Assembly: GCA_032718475.1 (NCBI GenBank)
Contig: JAUCBJ010002768.1
Span: 1 to 27,194 of the forward strand
DNA length: 27,194 nucleotides
Reading direction: 5' to 3'
From: Nemertoderma westbladi
Taxonomy: Eukaryota; Xenacoelomorpha; Nemertodermatida; Nemertodermatidae
The notes under the pieces are model-generated. The model ran no database searches and was not told the origin of the DNA. It saw only the letters and a list, made by a program, of their open reading frames with translations. Below, in pieces: positions 1-10,768 of the stretch (its first letter is position 1; every line of letters begins with the position of its first letter). The position numbers were made by a program, and so were the translations under genes.

Positions 1-118
1 TGAGGTCCTCGGTTCTTCTGAAAAAAGCACCCCCCCCCCCCCCATTAAACACTTTCTATAGCTGAGTGGGTATAGAGGTCCTCGGTTCTTCTGAAAAAAG
101 CACACCCCCCCCCCCCCT
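1..118. repeat. Two copies of a short unit ending in a poly-C tract
   Basis: Two direct copies, starting at about 1 and 74, share the words GAGGTCCTCGGTTCTTC and TGAAAAAAGCAC and then run into poly-C (14 C at 30-43, 13 C at 105-117). The spacer holds unrelated AT-rich sequence. The GTCCTCGGTT word recurs many times at 840-1200 in both orientations, so this is probably the edge of the same repeat family. The window starts inside the first copy, so its left boundary is unknown. Confidence 0.75.
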
Positions 119-828
119 TTTTCTAACATTTTTTTTGACAAATTTTTTTTGTAATATACAGTATAATACCGATAATTCCTCTAGTAATTTTTATAATTTC
201 TTCCGTATAATAGCCTACATACAGTATAATACCCGATGTTATTGTTATGTTAGGTGATGTTATCTTGGATTCTGAAAAAGAATGTAAATTTTCACAAACA
301 ATCATTATAGTGTGCTGTATATAGTAGATAAAATATAATTTATGACATAGCATAACTAGACATATGACATATGCATTAGAGACATATGCAGAGACTTAAG
401 ACATATGCATAGCATAACTAATTTGTACTTTTATACAAATTATTCACATTTTTAACAAAAAATTTAGTATTAGGCCTACTATTATCAGCCGGTTAATATG
501 TGCTATTTTATTACAGTACAGTAGTTTTTAGGTTTTTTGGGTACATTCTGACATACAGTATAATAATAACATAATTTTTCTACGGTTATCTGATTACTTA
601 ATATTTTATCGGAAACTGAATTACTGTCATTTGGATAATCAATTTTATTGATATTGGCCTTCGTTAACATTAATAAAGTCTAAAATATACATAGTTGAAT
701 AAATAAATGCTGTTAAAAGTTATTTCTCTATTACCAAATTCAGAATATCTGTCATTTTTTCATTCTTCATTGATTTTATTGAGCCGCTTAAGCATTATTA
801 TACCATCACCTTGTTCAAGTTTGTACGG
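119..828. other. AT-rich stretch without a recognisable gene
   Basis: No convincing coding frame on either strand; stops are frequent. Small local repeats are visible: a GACATATGCA-like word repeated about four times at 359-411, and the phrase TACAGTATAATA at about 157, 221 and 555. These look like decayed repetitive DNA. Confidence 0.6.
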
Positions 829-923
829 TTTGTATTCGGCCCCTAGGTTTGCATTCGGCTCCTCGGTTTGTATTCGGGTCCTCGGTTTGTATTCGGGTCC
901 TCGGTTTGTATTCGGGTCCTCGG
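829..923. repeat. 19-bp tandem repeat, five copies
   Basis: Five head-to-tail copies of a 19-bp unit of the type TTTGTATTCGGGTCCTCGG, at 829-847, 848-866, 867-885, 886-904 and 905-923. The last three are identical; the first two differ at a few positions. The unit length is not a multiple of three and the short open frames across it are compositional, so it is treated as non-coding. Confidence 0.9.
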
Positions 924-956
924 TTGGTTGAAAACGAAAGTGTTTATTTTGGCACC

Positions 957-1200
957 GGAAACCGAGGACTTCGCGTAGAATACAAACAAACCGAGGACCT
1001 TCATACTCAGAAACACATACACAGCAGTGTAGGTAAATGCATTCAAAACGAGGACCACAGCGGAATTCAATAAAAATACAGATCTGGGGTAATTTGGGGT
1101 TGCTGATTTCATTTCTGCCGTCACTGCGAACCGAGGACGTCCTCGGTTCGTTACAAGTCCTCGGTTCGCGGGTAATGTACTACGCGAAAGTCCTCGGTTT
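957..1200. repeat. Inverted-repeat cluster of the TCCTCGGTT word
   Basis: The word of the preceding tandem array appears here in both orientations. The segment at 959-983 (AAACCGAGGACTT then CGCGTAG) is matched in reverse complement by 1177-1200 with one-base gaps. Between them, 1127-1150 is a perfect 24-bp palindrome centred on GAC/GTC. With the direct copies at 829-923 this forms a foldback-type cluster. Confidence 0.75.
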
Positions 1201-1216
1201 ACACCATATACGCGAG

Positions 1217-1342
1217 CCTACACACACACACCTACACACACACACACACACACACACACGTCACACACAGACTTTTGAGAAACGGCCATAGTATAATTAT
1301 ATCAGTTCGCTGATGGCTCGCCATACGTGTCTCTCGCCCCAC
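1217..1342. repeat. CA microsatellite plus first copy of an 82-bp direct repeat
   Basis: A (CA)n tract with interruptions runs into an 82-bp segment at 1261-1342 that begins TCACACACAGACTTTTGAG. It recurs at 1815-1894 almost unchanged; the only difference is a 2-bp CT indel near the 3' end. No coding potential is seen. Confidence 0.85.
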
Positions 1343-1789
1343 CTAAACAAACACACACACACCTCCCCGTCAGCCAGTTCTATGGAGAGTGAATGAATGG
1401 ATAGGGAATTAATTCTATCCTACCAGCAGCAGTCTGCCTCTAACAAGCCAGGACATTCTCAGCGTTGCTAAGACACGGGAAGGAATTACTCCGTATTGAC
1501 TGTCATTAGGCGGTTAGAGCCTGCGTGTGAATTAATTGATAAAAATGCAATTTTAATTGTAAATCAATAAATAACTATAAAACTTGACATTAATCTCGAG
1601 TATAAAGTAAAGACTTTGATAGAATGGGACACGGCGAATCTACCCATGTTAATTTTATACCAGATGGGATAAATGTTACCCCCCTAAATAATTAATTACC
1701 GATAGAAGAATCGAAATAATTCGATTCGACCACACAATTTAGCTGAAGATATTAACTTCGATTATGGCTTCCGACATTTATGGCTACCG
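1343..1789. other. Gene-free spacer between the two direct repeats
   Basis: About 450 bp of mixed-composition DNA bounded by two near-identical copies of a CA-tract-plus-82-bp repeat. No open frame, RNA gene or internal repeat was recognised. Confidence 0.5.
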
Positions 1790-1894
1790 ACACACACACA
1801 CACACACACACACGTCACACACAGACTTTTGAGAAACGGCCATAGTATAATTATATCAGTTCGCTGATGGCTCGCCATACGTGTCTCGCCCCAC
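1790..1894. repeat. CA microsatellite plus second copy of the 82-bp direct repeat
   Basis: A (CA)n tract at 1790-1814 is followed by the segment 1815-1894, which matches 1261-1342 except for a 2-bp deletion. Both copies have the CA tract on the same side, so the duplicated unit includes it. Confidence 0.85.
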
Positions 1895-3926
1895 ACGAAC
1901 CCATATGAAGCTAGCTAGATCGTAGCGCACATTGACCCCAAGTGAAACACTTATCTCCACGCAAACTGACCGCAAGTGAAAGGTAACAAGCGCGAAATCG
2001 CGCAAAGGTCCGCGTATACTGACGCATATGAACTGTCTGGGGTGGGGGTGACTCTCAGATTATTTGTTATCAGTTTCGTATTTCAGCAGCTCAGCTTAAC
2101 TAACCAAATCGATAACGTAGATTATACCAAGATTGACGACGGACTATCTTATGAGTGCAGATGGTGGTAGCGCTAATCTGAATAGCCTAAGGTTAGCCCT
2201 GGTATCCGTAGCTAATCTATTCCAATGCAACCAAAGACAATGGGAAGTGCCAAAAACAGTCATATTATCTATTTAGTTGAGTAAACAGGAGCTGCCTGCG
2301 GTATGGCCAAATACACTCTCGGTATATTAGATTAATTATTACGCATCCTTGGTAAATAAAGTTGCACAGGAAGACAGACATTAACTAAAACCAATAAGTT
2401 CCATAAAACCGATCAAAGCAAAAACAAACAATATGATGTAAAAAATTAAAACGTACGAACGTAACTTACGTGGAATTTGGCCATGTCAGAAGAAAGGAAA
2501 GTTATTCTTATTCAAATCATTAGCATTGGAAAGTGGTTTGGAAAATGCTTTTTGGGCGGTTGGAACTTTAGGTTATAATTAATGGAAGCTTACCACCAAC
2601 GGTATAATGTAAGATATGGGAAGACAAACAATAAAGGTACCACGTCAAACCAGCTCGCTAAGTCAAAAACATATCCAAGAGCGCACGTTTGAATGAATTT
2701 ACATAAATTAAATTACATTTTATTTTAATACTTTTATTACGAAATTATAACTAAATTAGTTTTCAAAATTACATAGTATTACTAAATTGTAAGATTATTT
2801 TATATTTGAACACTAAATTTATTGATGGTAGAGATTAGCTCTAACTGTAGTAGACATAGCTCTTAATGGAGTAGACACATAGAAACATACAACGATAAAG
2901 AACTACATGTAGTCCTTCTTTGGAGTAAATCCAACAAACCACTAACTAAAACCCAAAAATGCCAAATGTATCATCTTAAATCCACGTCATATAAAACACA
3001 TATTATACCTTAACTTGTCAGGTTCCTTTTTCTGTTACGTCCCCTTACAGAGATGCCTACATATTGCTTTCTCATACATTTTAGTTACAAGTATTTATAA
3101 TATATATTTAATGCTTACTAATAAAATATTCAATAAATTAATTAATGTGAAATGTAAAATCGTAAGCGCGTAAAATGTATATCGTTATTAATTTAGTTTA
3201 GATTTCGTGAAAGTTGCCTAACTTAATTTAACATCGCTAAAGAATCCTTTAATCAGAGGCCGGCACTGACGAACCATGGAGGATTAGCTTCGGTATAACT
3301 CCGTTCCCAGTGTAATAGGACAGCGGCCATTACAACCATAATGATAACAATCTGATTTATTATTCATTAGCCGAATGAAACGGAAAAGAAAGCCACGGGA
3401 AATCGGTTCTTTAAATAAATCAGAGATTTAAAATACAAGTAATGAGGATAGTGGTAGAGCCATTATTTATTCATACCAAAAACTTCCTCGTTTTGATTAA
3501 CCAAGTTTTATATGATTGAAGGGCGGGGCGTCGCACGTTCATAAATACAACTAGTATTATGTAAATCTAGAATTACATGAGTATCCACCTAGTAACATAA
3601 ATAAAACTCAACTGAAATTATATAACATCGTAGTTACTAGATATTTCAGACTACCAACAACAACATGTTGTGGGGCCTTCGCGCAGCACGTGAGCTTATA
3701 TAAGAAAGCGAACTACTCTCCATTAGTGTCATATTTTGTGCTTTATAATTTGCTCTGTTTGTTTAGTAATATGTGCAATCATCCATGCATCAAAGGCAAT
3801 AATTATAATAATAATAATTTTAAAAAATAACCTTCCTCACAAAGACGCATCTGTTCTGGTTGTCAAGATTCAGCTTAAACGGGTTAATATCACTGTGACT
3901 AGAGAATGTTTTTACACCTACAGATA
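1895..3926. other. Gene-free AT-rich region
   Basis: No credible coding region is visible: the open frames are short (67 codons or fewer), low in complexity, and resemble no family I know. A TATATAAG box with a nearby CACGTG occurs at 3687-3704, but no gene follows it. Nothing else was recognised. Confidence 0.5.
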
Positions 3927-4375
3927 TTTCGCTTTCTAGCGGAAGTTTGGAGAACTGCAGACCATTTACCGTCCCCATAAAGGCACAGACTGCATTCTAG
4001 TAAATTTCTCACAAGTTTCATCTTGAATGGATGATAAATTACGAAGAAGGATTTCACTATCAGACAATTCGCTCTCTAGCAGCAGACTGGAGAACTGCAG
4101 AAGGATTAGCCACCCTTGAAAGATACATATCTGCTAAGTGTCAACTTGAACGGATCAAAACCATAGAATCAATAGGAGGTTATTTATTGTTTAGACATGT
4201 AGCGCCTTAGCGGCCGACTGGCGAACTGTATAATACTGTCTGAATGTAAACTTTCTAAACTTTTTTTCATAGAATAGTACTTCAAAGTTTCAGTTTAAAA
4301 AAGTGGAGAGTTCCTGAGAAATAGGCTTTCAATGATTAGATAGACAGACAGACCGACACACGGACAGACACACAA
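3927..4375. repeat. Degenerate tandem repeat of about 135 bp with a GACA-rich tail
   Basis: A conserved core, of the form CGCTCTCTAGCRGC then ACTGGAGAACTGCAGA, occurs three times, near 3929, 4068 and 4201. Spacing is about 139 and 132 bp, with weaker similarity between the cores. A GACA-rich simple tract (4339-4375) follows. This layout suggests an old dispersed element ending in a microsatellite rather than a gene. Confidence 0.5.
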
Positions 4376-4883
4376 TCTGTTGATATGATCAGTTGAGATA
4401 GTGGTACCAGTATGCTAAGCTGGCTTACTTTCGTGGCTCGCCCCACAACTGTTTTGTAGGGTGAGCAACGTAGTTGGCAGAGCCTTAGTAAATTTAAACT
4501 GTAAAAATAAATTTTTGAGTGAAGTTTCATTAATGCGAAGTGTAAAATATAAATTAAAGCAATGTAGAAAAGGAAATAATCAGGACATGAAGGGAAGTTG
4601 GTTGGATTGAAAATAATTGGTCTATTAACAAAATTGGAACAATGCCACGGGGTGTGGCTTGTGGGAGGTAAGAGACTTAGGTGTGAATAGGGAAGGACTT
4701 AGTGAGCAACCTGGGTCATTATTGGTAGAAACGTAGGAATAATAAGTTCAATTAAAGCAATCTGTGAGATCCAAGCGGGTATAATTGGGGAAATTCATCA
4801 CGATTCGTGAGGTTGAAGTCATTCGGAATAAAAACCACAACGAGGGAGAAATACTGAGCTGAGGTTAACGACCCCACGAGTGT
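4376..4883. other. Gene-free flank of the satellite
   Basis: No coding frame of note, RNA gene or obvious repeat until the satellite starts at about 4884. Confidence 0.5.
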
Positions 4884-7800
4884 GGGTCGAGTTGGGGTGG
4901 TTGATGGGCTAGTTAGGGTGGTTGGTGGGGTGAGTTAGGGTGGTTGGTGGGGCGAGTTGGGGTGGTTGGAGGGGCGAGTTAGGGTGGTTGGTGGGGCGAG
5001 TTAGGGTGGTTGGTGGGGCAAGTTAGGGTGGTTGGTGGGGCGAGTTAGGGTGGTTCGTGATGCGAGCCAAGGTTGGTGGTGAGGCGAGTTATGGTGTTTG
5101 GTGGGGCGAGTTATGGTGGTTGGTGGGGCGAGTTAGGGTGGTTGGTGGGGCGAGTTAGGGTGGTTGGTGGGGCGAGTTAGGGTGATTGGTGGGGCAAGTT
5201 AGGGTGGTTGGTGGGGCGAGTTAGGGTGGTTGGTGGGGCAAGTTAGGGTGGTTGGTGGGGCGAGTTAGGGTGGTTCGTGATGCGAGCCAAGGTTGGTGGT
5301 GAGGCGAGTTATGGTGTTTGGTGGGGCGAGTTATGGTGGTTGGTGGGGCGAGTTAGGGTGGTTGGTGGGACGAGTTAGGGTGGTTGAAGGGGCGAGTTAG
5401 GGTGGTTGGAGGGGCGAGTTGGGTGGTTGGTGAGGCGAGTTAGGGTGTTTGGTGGGGCGAGCCAAGCTGGATGATAAGGCGAGTTATGGTGGTTGGTGGG
5501 GCGAGTTATAGTGGTTGGTGGGGCGAGTTAGGGTGATTGGTGGGGCGAGTTAGGGTGGTTGGTGGGGCGAGTTAGGGTGGTTGGTGAGGCGAGTTATAGT
5601 TGTTGGTGAGGCGAGTTAGGGTGTTTGGTGGGGCGAGCCAAGCTGGATGATGAGGCGAGTTATGGTGGTTGGTGGGGCGAGTTATAGTGGTTGGTGGGGC
5701 GAGTTAGGGTGATTGGTGGGGCGAGTTAGGGTGGTTGGTGGGGCGAGTTAGGGTGGTTGGTGAGGCGAGTTATAGTTGTTGGTGAGGCGAGTTAGGGTGT
5801 TTGGTGGGGCGAGCCAAGCTGGATGATGAGGCGAGTTATGGTGGTTGGTGGGGCGAGTTAGGGTGGTTGGTGGGGCGAGTTAGGGTGGTTGGTGGGGCGA
5901 GTTAGGGTGGTTGGAGGGGCGAGCCAAGGTGGGTGATGAGGCGAGTTATGGTGGTTGGTGGGGCGAGTTATAGTGGTTGGTGGGGCGAGTTATAGTGGTT
6001 GGTGGGGCGAGTTATAGTGGTTGGTGGGGCGAGTTATAGTGGTTGGTGGGGCGAGCCAAGCTGGATGATAGGGCGAGTTATGGTGGTTGGTGGGGCGAGT
6101 TATAGTGGTTGGTGGGGCGAGTTATAGTGGTTGGTGGGGCGAGTTATAGTGGTTGGTGGGGCGAGTTATAGTGGTTGGTGGGGCGAGTTATAGTGGTTGG
6201 TGGGGCGAGTTAGGGTGGTTGGAGGGGCGAGCCAAGGTGGGTGATGAGGCGAGTTATGGTGGTTGGTGGGGCGAGTTATAGTGGTTGGTGGTGCGAGTTA
6301 TAGTGGTTGGTGGGGCGAGTTATAGTGGTTGGTGGGGCGAGTTATAGTGGTTGGTGGGGCGAGTTATAGTGGTTGGTGGGGCGAGTTAGGGTGGTTGGTG
6401 GGGCGAGTTACGGTGGTTGGTGGGGCAAGTTAGGGTGGTTGGTGGGGCGAGTTAGGGTGGTTGGAGGGGCGAGCCAAGGTGGGTGATGAGGCGAGTTATG
6501 GTGGTTGGTGGGGCGAGTTATAGTGGTTGGTGGGGCGAGTTATAGTGGTTGGTGGGGCGAGTTATAGTGGTTGGTGGGGCGAGTTATAGTGGTTGGTGGG
6601 GCGAGTTATAGTGGTTGGTGGGGCGAGTTAGGGTGGTTGGAGGGGCGAGCCAAGGTGGGTGATGAGGCGAGTTATGGTGGTTGGTGGGGCGAGTTATAGT
6701 GGTTGGTGGGGCGAGTTATAGTGGTTGGTGGGGCGAGTTATAGTGGTTGGTGGGGCGAGTTATGGTGGTTGGTGGGGCGAGTTATAGTGGTTGGTGGGGC
6801 GAGTTAGGGTGGTTGGTGGGGCGAGTTAGGGTGGTTGGTGGGGCAAGTTAGGGTGGTTGGTGGGGCGAGTTAGGGTGGTTGGAGGGGCGAGCCAAGGTGG
6901 GTGATGAGGCGAGTTATGGTGGTTGGTGGGGCGAGTTATAGTGGTTGGTGGGGCGAGTTATAGTGGTTGGTGGGGCGAGTTATAGTGGTTGGTGGGGCGA
7001 GTTAGGGTGGTTGGTGGGGCGAGTTAGGGTGGAAGGTGGGGCGAGTTATAGTGGTTGGTGAGGCGAGTTAGAGTGTTTGGTGGGGCGAGTTAGGGTGGTT
7101 GGTGGGGCGAGTTAGGGTGGTTGGTGAGGCGAGTTAGGGTGGTTGGTGGGGCGAGCCAAGCTGGATGATGAGGCGAGTTATGGTGGTTGGTGGGGCGAGT
7201 TATAGTGGTTGGTGGGGCGAGTTAGGGTGGTTGGTGGGGCGAGTTAGGGTGGTTGGTGGGGCGAGTTAGGGTGGTTGGTGGGCCGAGCCAAGCTGGATGA
7301 TGAGGCGAGTTATGGTGGTTGGTGGGGCGAGTTATAGTGGTTGGTGGGGCGAGTTAGGGTGGTTGGTGGGGCGAGTTAGGGTGGTTGGTGGGGCGAGTTA
7401 GGGTGGTTGGAGGGGCGAGCCAAGGTGGGTGATGAGGCGAGTTATGGTGGTTGGTGGGGCGAGTTATAGTGGTTGGTGGGGCGAGTTATAGTGGTTGGTG
7501 GGGCGAGTTAGGGTGGTTGGTGGGGCGAGTTAGGGTGGTTGGTGGGGCGAGTTAGGGTGGTTGGAGGGGCGAGCCAAGGTGGGTGATGAGGCGAGTTATG
7601 GTGGTTGGTGGGGCGAGTTATAGTGGTTGGTGGGGCGAGTTATAGTGGTTGGTGGGGCGAGTTAGGGTGGTTGGTGGGGCGAGTTAGGGTGGTTGGTGGG
7701 GCGAGTTAGGGTGGAAGGTGGGGCGAGTTATAGTGGTTGGTGAGGCGAGTTAGAGTGTTTGGTGGGGCGAGTTAGGGTGGTTGGTGGGGCGAGTTAGGGT

Positions 7801-9762
7801 GGTTGGTGAGGGGAGTTATAGTTGTTGGTGAGGCGAGTTAGGGTGTTTGGTGGGGCGAGCCAAGCTGGATGATAAGGCGAGTTATGGTGGTTGGTGGGGC
7901 GAGTTATAGTGGTTGGTGGGGCGAGTTAGGGTGATTGGTGGGGCGAGTTAGGGTGGTTGGTGGGGCGAGTTAGGGTGGTTGGTGAGGCGAGTTATAGTTG
8001 TTGGTGAGGCGAGTTATGGTGGTTGGTGGGGCGAGTTATAGTGGTTGGTTGGGCGAGTTAGGGTGGTTGGTGGGGCGAGTTAGGGTGGTTGGTGGGGCGA
8101 GTTAGGGTGGTTGGAGGGGCGAGCCAAGGTGGGTGATGAGGCGAGTTATGGTGGTTGGTGGGGCGAGTTATAGTGGTTGGTGGGGCGAGTTATAGTGGTT
8201 GGTGGGGCGAGTTATAGTGGTTGGTGGGGCGAGTTATAGTGGTTGGTGGGGCGAGTTAGGGTGGTTGGTGGGGCGAGTTAGGGTGGTTGGTGGGGCGAGT
8301 TAGGGTGATTGGTGGGGCGAGTTAGGGTGGTTGGTGGGGCGAGTTAGGGTGGTTGGTGAGGCGAGTTAGGGTGGTTGGTGGGGCGAGTTAGGGTGGTTGG
8401 TGGGGCGAGTTAGGGTGGTTGGTGAGGCGAGTTAGGGTGGTTGGTGAGGCGAGTTATAGTGGTTGGTGAGGCGAGTTAGGGTGATTGGTGGGGCGAGTTA
8501 GGGTGGTTGGTGGGGCGAGTTAGGGTGGTTGGTGAGGCGAGTTAGGGTGGTTGGTGAGGCGAGTTATAGTGGTTGGTGGGGCGAGTTAGGGTGTTTGGTG
8601 GGGCGAGCCAAGCTGGATGATGAAGCGAGTTATGGTGGTTGGTGGGGCGAGTTATAGTGGTTGGTGGGGCGAGTTAGGGTGGTTGGTGGGGCGAGTTAGG
8701 GTGGTTGGTGAGGCGAGTTATAGTTGTTGGTGAGGCGAGTTAGGGTGTTTGGTGGGGCGAGCCAAGCTGGATGATGAGGCGAGTTATGGTGGTTGGTGGG
8801 GCGAGTTATAGTGGTTGGTGGGGCGAGTTAGGGTGGTTGGTGGGGCGAGTTAGTGTGGTTGGTGGGGCAAGTTAGGGTGGTTGATGGGCGAGTTATGGTG
8901 GTTGGTGGGGCGAGTTATAGTGGTTGGTGGGGCGAGTTATAGTGGTTGGTGGGTCGAGTTAGGGTGGTTGGTGAGGCGAGTTAGGGTGGTTGGTGGGGCG
9001 AGTTATAGTGGTTGGTGGGGCGAGTTAGGGTGGTTGGTGGGGCAAGTTAGGGTGGTTGGTGGGGCGAGTTATAGTGGTTGGTGGGGCGAGTTAGGGTGGT
9101 TGGTGGGGCGAGTTATAGTGGTTGGTGGGGCGAGTTATAGTGGTTGGTGGGGCGAGTTATAGTGGTTGGTGGGTCGAGTTAGGGTGGTTGGTGGGGCGAG
9201 TTAGGGTGGTTGGTGGGGCGAGTTATAGTGGTTGGTGGGGCGAGTTAGGGTGGTTGGTGGGGCAAGTTAGGGTGGTTGGTGGGGCGAGTTATAGTGGTTG
9301 GTGAGGCGAGTTAGGGTGGTTGGTGGGGCGAGTTAGGGTGGTTGGTGAGGCGAGTTAGGGTGTTTGGTGGGGCGAGCCAAGCTGGATGATGAGGCGAGTT
9401 ATGGTGGTTGGTGGGGCGAGTTATAGTGGTTGGTGGGGCGAGTTAGGGTGGTTGGTGGGGCGAGTTAGTGTGGTTGGTGGGGCAAGTTAGGGTGGTTGAT
9501 GGGCGAGTTATAGTGGTTGGTGGGTCGAGTTAGGGTGGTTGGTAGGGCGAGTTAGGATGGTTGGTGGGGCGAGTTATAGTGGTTGGTGGGGCGAGTTAGG
9601 GTGGTTGGTGGGGCGAGTTATAGTGGTTGGTGGGGCGAGTTATAGTGGTTGGTGAGGCGAGTTAGGGTGATTGGTGGGGCGAGTTAGGGTGGTTGGTGAG
9701 GCGAGTTATAGTGGTTGGTGGGGCAAGTTAGGGTGGTTGGTGGGGCAAGTTAGGGTGGTTGG
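4884..9762. repeat. 22-bp G-rich satellite, about 220 units, with higher-order blocks
   Basis: A head-to-tail array of a 22-bp unit made of GGGGCGAG, then TTAGGGTGG (or TTATAGTGG, TTATGGTGG), then TTGGT. Register is kept almost perfectly for 4.9 kb; 21-bp units occur near 5420, 8885 and 9500. A marker unit starting GAGCCAA recurs at 5064, 5284, 5459, 5635, 5811, 5921, 6053, 6229, 6471, 6647, 6889, 7153, 7285, 7417, 7571, 7857, 8121, 8605, 8759 and 9374. Gaps are multiples of 22 (176 bp most often), apart from two that are one base short. The plus strand is rich in G runs. Open frames inside it (for example 8881-9162) exist only because three 22-bp units make 66 bp; they vanish where TATAG variants are not in phase. 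Confidence 0.97.
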
Positions 9763-9994
9763 TAGGGATGTCCCGGAATTCCGTTCCGGCTGGAATTCCG
9801 GCTGTTTTTGCCCGATTCCGGTTCCGGCCGGAATTGCCGGAATGGGGTCAATTCCGGCCGGAATTTTACCGGAATTACCAGGTTCCTAACTAGTTTGATA
9901 GTTGCAATTAGTTTGTTAAATTATTATCAACATTTATATATTTTTCAAACATTATTACCAATTATATCGTTTAAGATACTTTTCAACACTTGTA

Positions 9995-10205
9995 AAAAAG
10001 TATAGTACAAAAAGTATAGTTTTCTTCGACCGTTAGAGCTAACATTTAAGGATGAAAGGCATAGATGCCCCCTGGTTAGCCCCTTCAAACCATCGTGCCG
10101 AATCGAAAACTGATTGGACCACATGCGGGGATCGAACCCACGACCTCCAGAGAGATGGGAATTCAATGCAACCACTTCACCAAGGTGGAACCTAACAAAC
10201 CTATC
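9995..10205 (-). mobile_element. tRNA-derived SINE-like sequence
   Basis: On the minus strand an A-box-like TGGTGAAGTGG (within 10171-10188) is followed about 33 bp later by GGTTCGATCC (10129-10138), a good RNA polymerase III B box. The acceptor stem does not pair convincingly and the anticodon arm is not regular, so this is not a functional tRNA. Downstream is a non-tRNA body that ends in repeated ACTATACTTTTT-type A/T-rich tail sequence near 10000. This head-body-tail layout is typical of tRNA-derived SINEs. It lies inside the hAT element. The exact boundaries are estimates. Confidence 0.6.
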
Positions 10206-10399
10206 TAACGAGGGAAAATTCACACCCACCCCGTTTTTTACAGTGAATGCAGTGTATGTGCATATGCAGTGCAGGGTATGTAACACATTTCCAAAAAAAA
10301 TTCACTTGGTATTCAAACTAAAGTGGTCCCAACATGTGTTACACCACTTACTGTAGTATTCATATACAATTCATAACCGGTTTAATTTACATTAACTAA

Positions 10400-10768
10400 T
10401 TAAACCCTTTGTCCTTCTGAAGATATTTTATGAAATGCATCATTAGAGGCCCGTGCTACACTGGTAAGTCGTTTCCAGATTTTGTCTTTAGTCAGATTGT
10501 CAAAATGAATGCCTCCTTGCTCCATTGGTAACACAAGTCATAAGTCATTTGATAAAAAATATAAGATGCGTGTGTCACACACATTTAGTGCATATTTATA
10601 CCCAAAGTAACCAATCACAGGCATCTTGGCGGATATAACACCTGATTCATTGTCAAAAGATGGAACATGTCTGACTAAGACTGCATAAGACTTAGCAGTG
10701 GAACACGGGCCGCCACGAGTGGTTTTTCTCAATTTGCTTATAAAATGACGTTTTTTAGATTGATTTTA
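10400..10768 (-). pseudogene. Unidentified broken reading frame inside the hAT element
   Basis: On the minus strand one frame stays open from about 10768 to 10541. It encodes a basic segment (QSKKRHFISKLRKTTRGG) followed by HVPSFDNESG and KMPVIGYFGY. A single in-frame TGA stands at 10538-10540. The same frame then reopens and encodes 41 residues from an ATG at 10525 to a TAA at 10400-10402 (with GGIHFDNLTKDKIW and KRLTSVARASNDAF). Composition is balanced and protein-like, unlike the surrounding AT-rich DNA. A GT-containing junction after YFG and an AG near 10515 would allow the stop to lie in a small intron. I do not recognise the family. It could be a captured host exon pair, part of a lost transposon protein, or chance. 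Confidence 0.35.

Noticed and set aside
3687-3939. TATATAAG box with CACGTG followed by a 67-codon frame
   Set aside because: The frame starts with low-complexity hydrophobic sequence and an isoleucine run from an AAT-type repeat; no homology and no splice context.
8881-9304. Open frames with a 22-residue repeat (for example ASYSGWWGELGWLVG) in the satellite
   Set aside because: They follow from three 22-bp units making 66 bp and depend on TATAG variants falling in phase; they open and close arbitrarily and have no gene context.
4884-9762. Interstitial telomere sequence because of the TTAGGG words
   Set aside because: TTAGGG occurs once per 22-bp unit and never in tandem, so it is a coincidence of the unit rather than telomeric repeat.
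10114-10286. Functional tRNA gene at the A/B boxes
   Set aside because: The acceptor stem does not pair properly and the anticodon arm is irregular, so a SINE head fits better.
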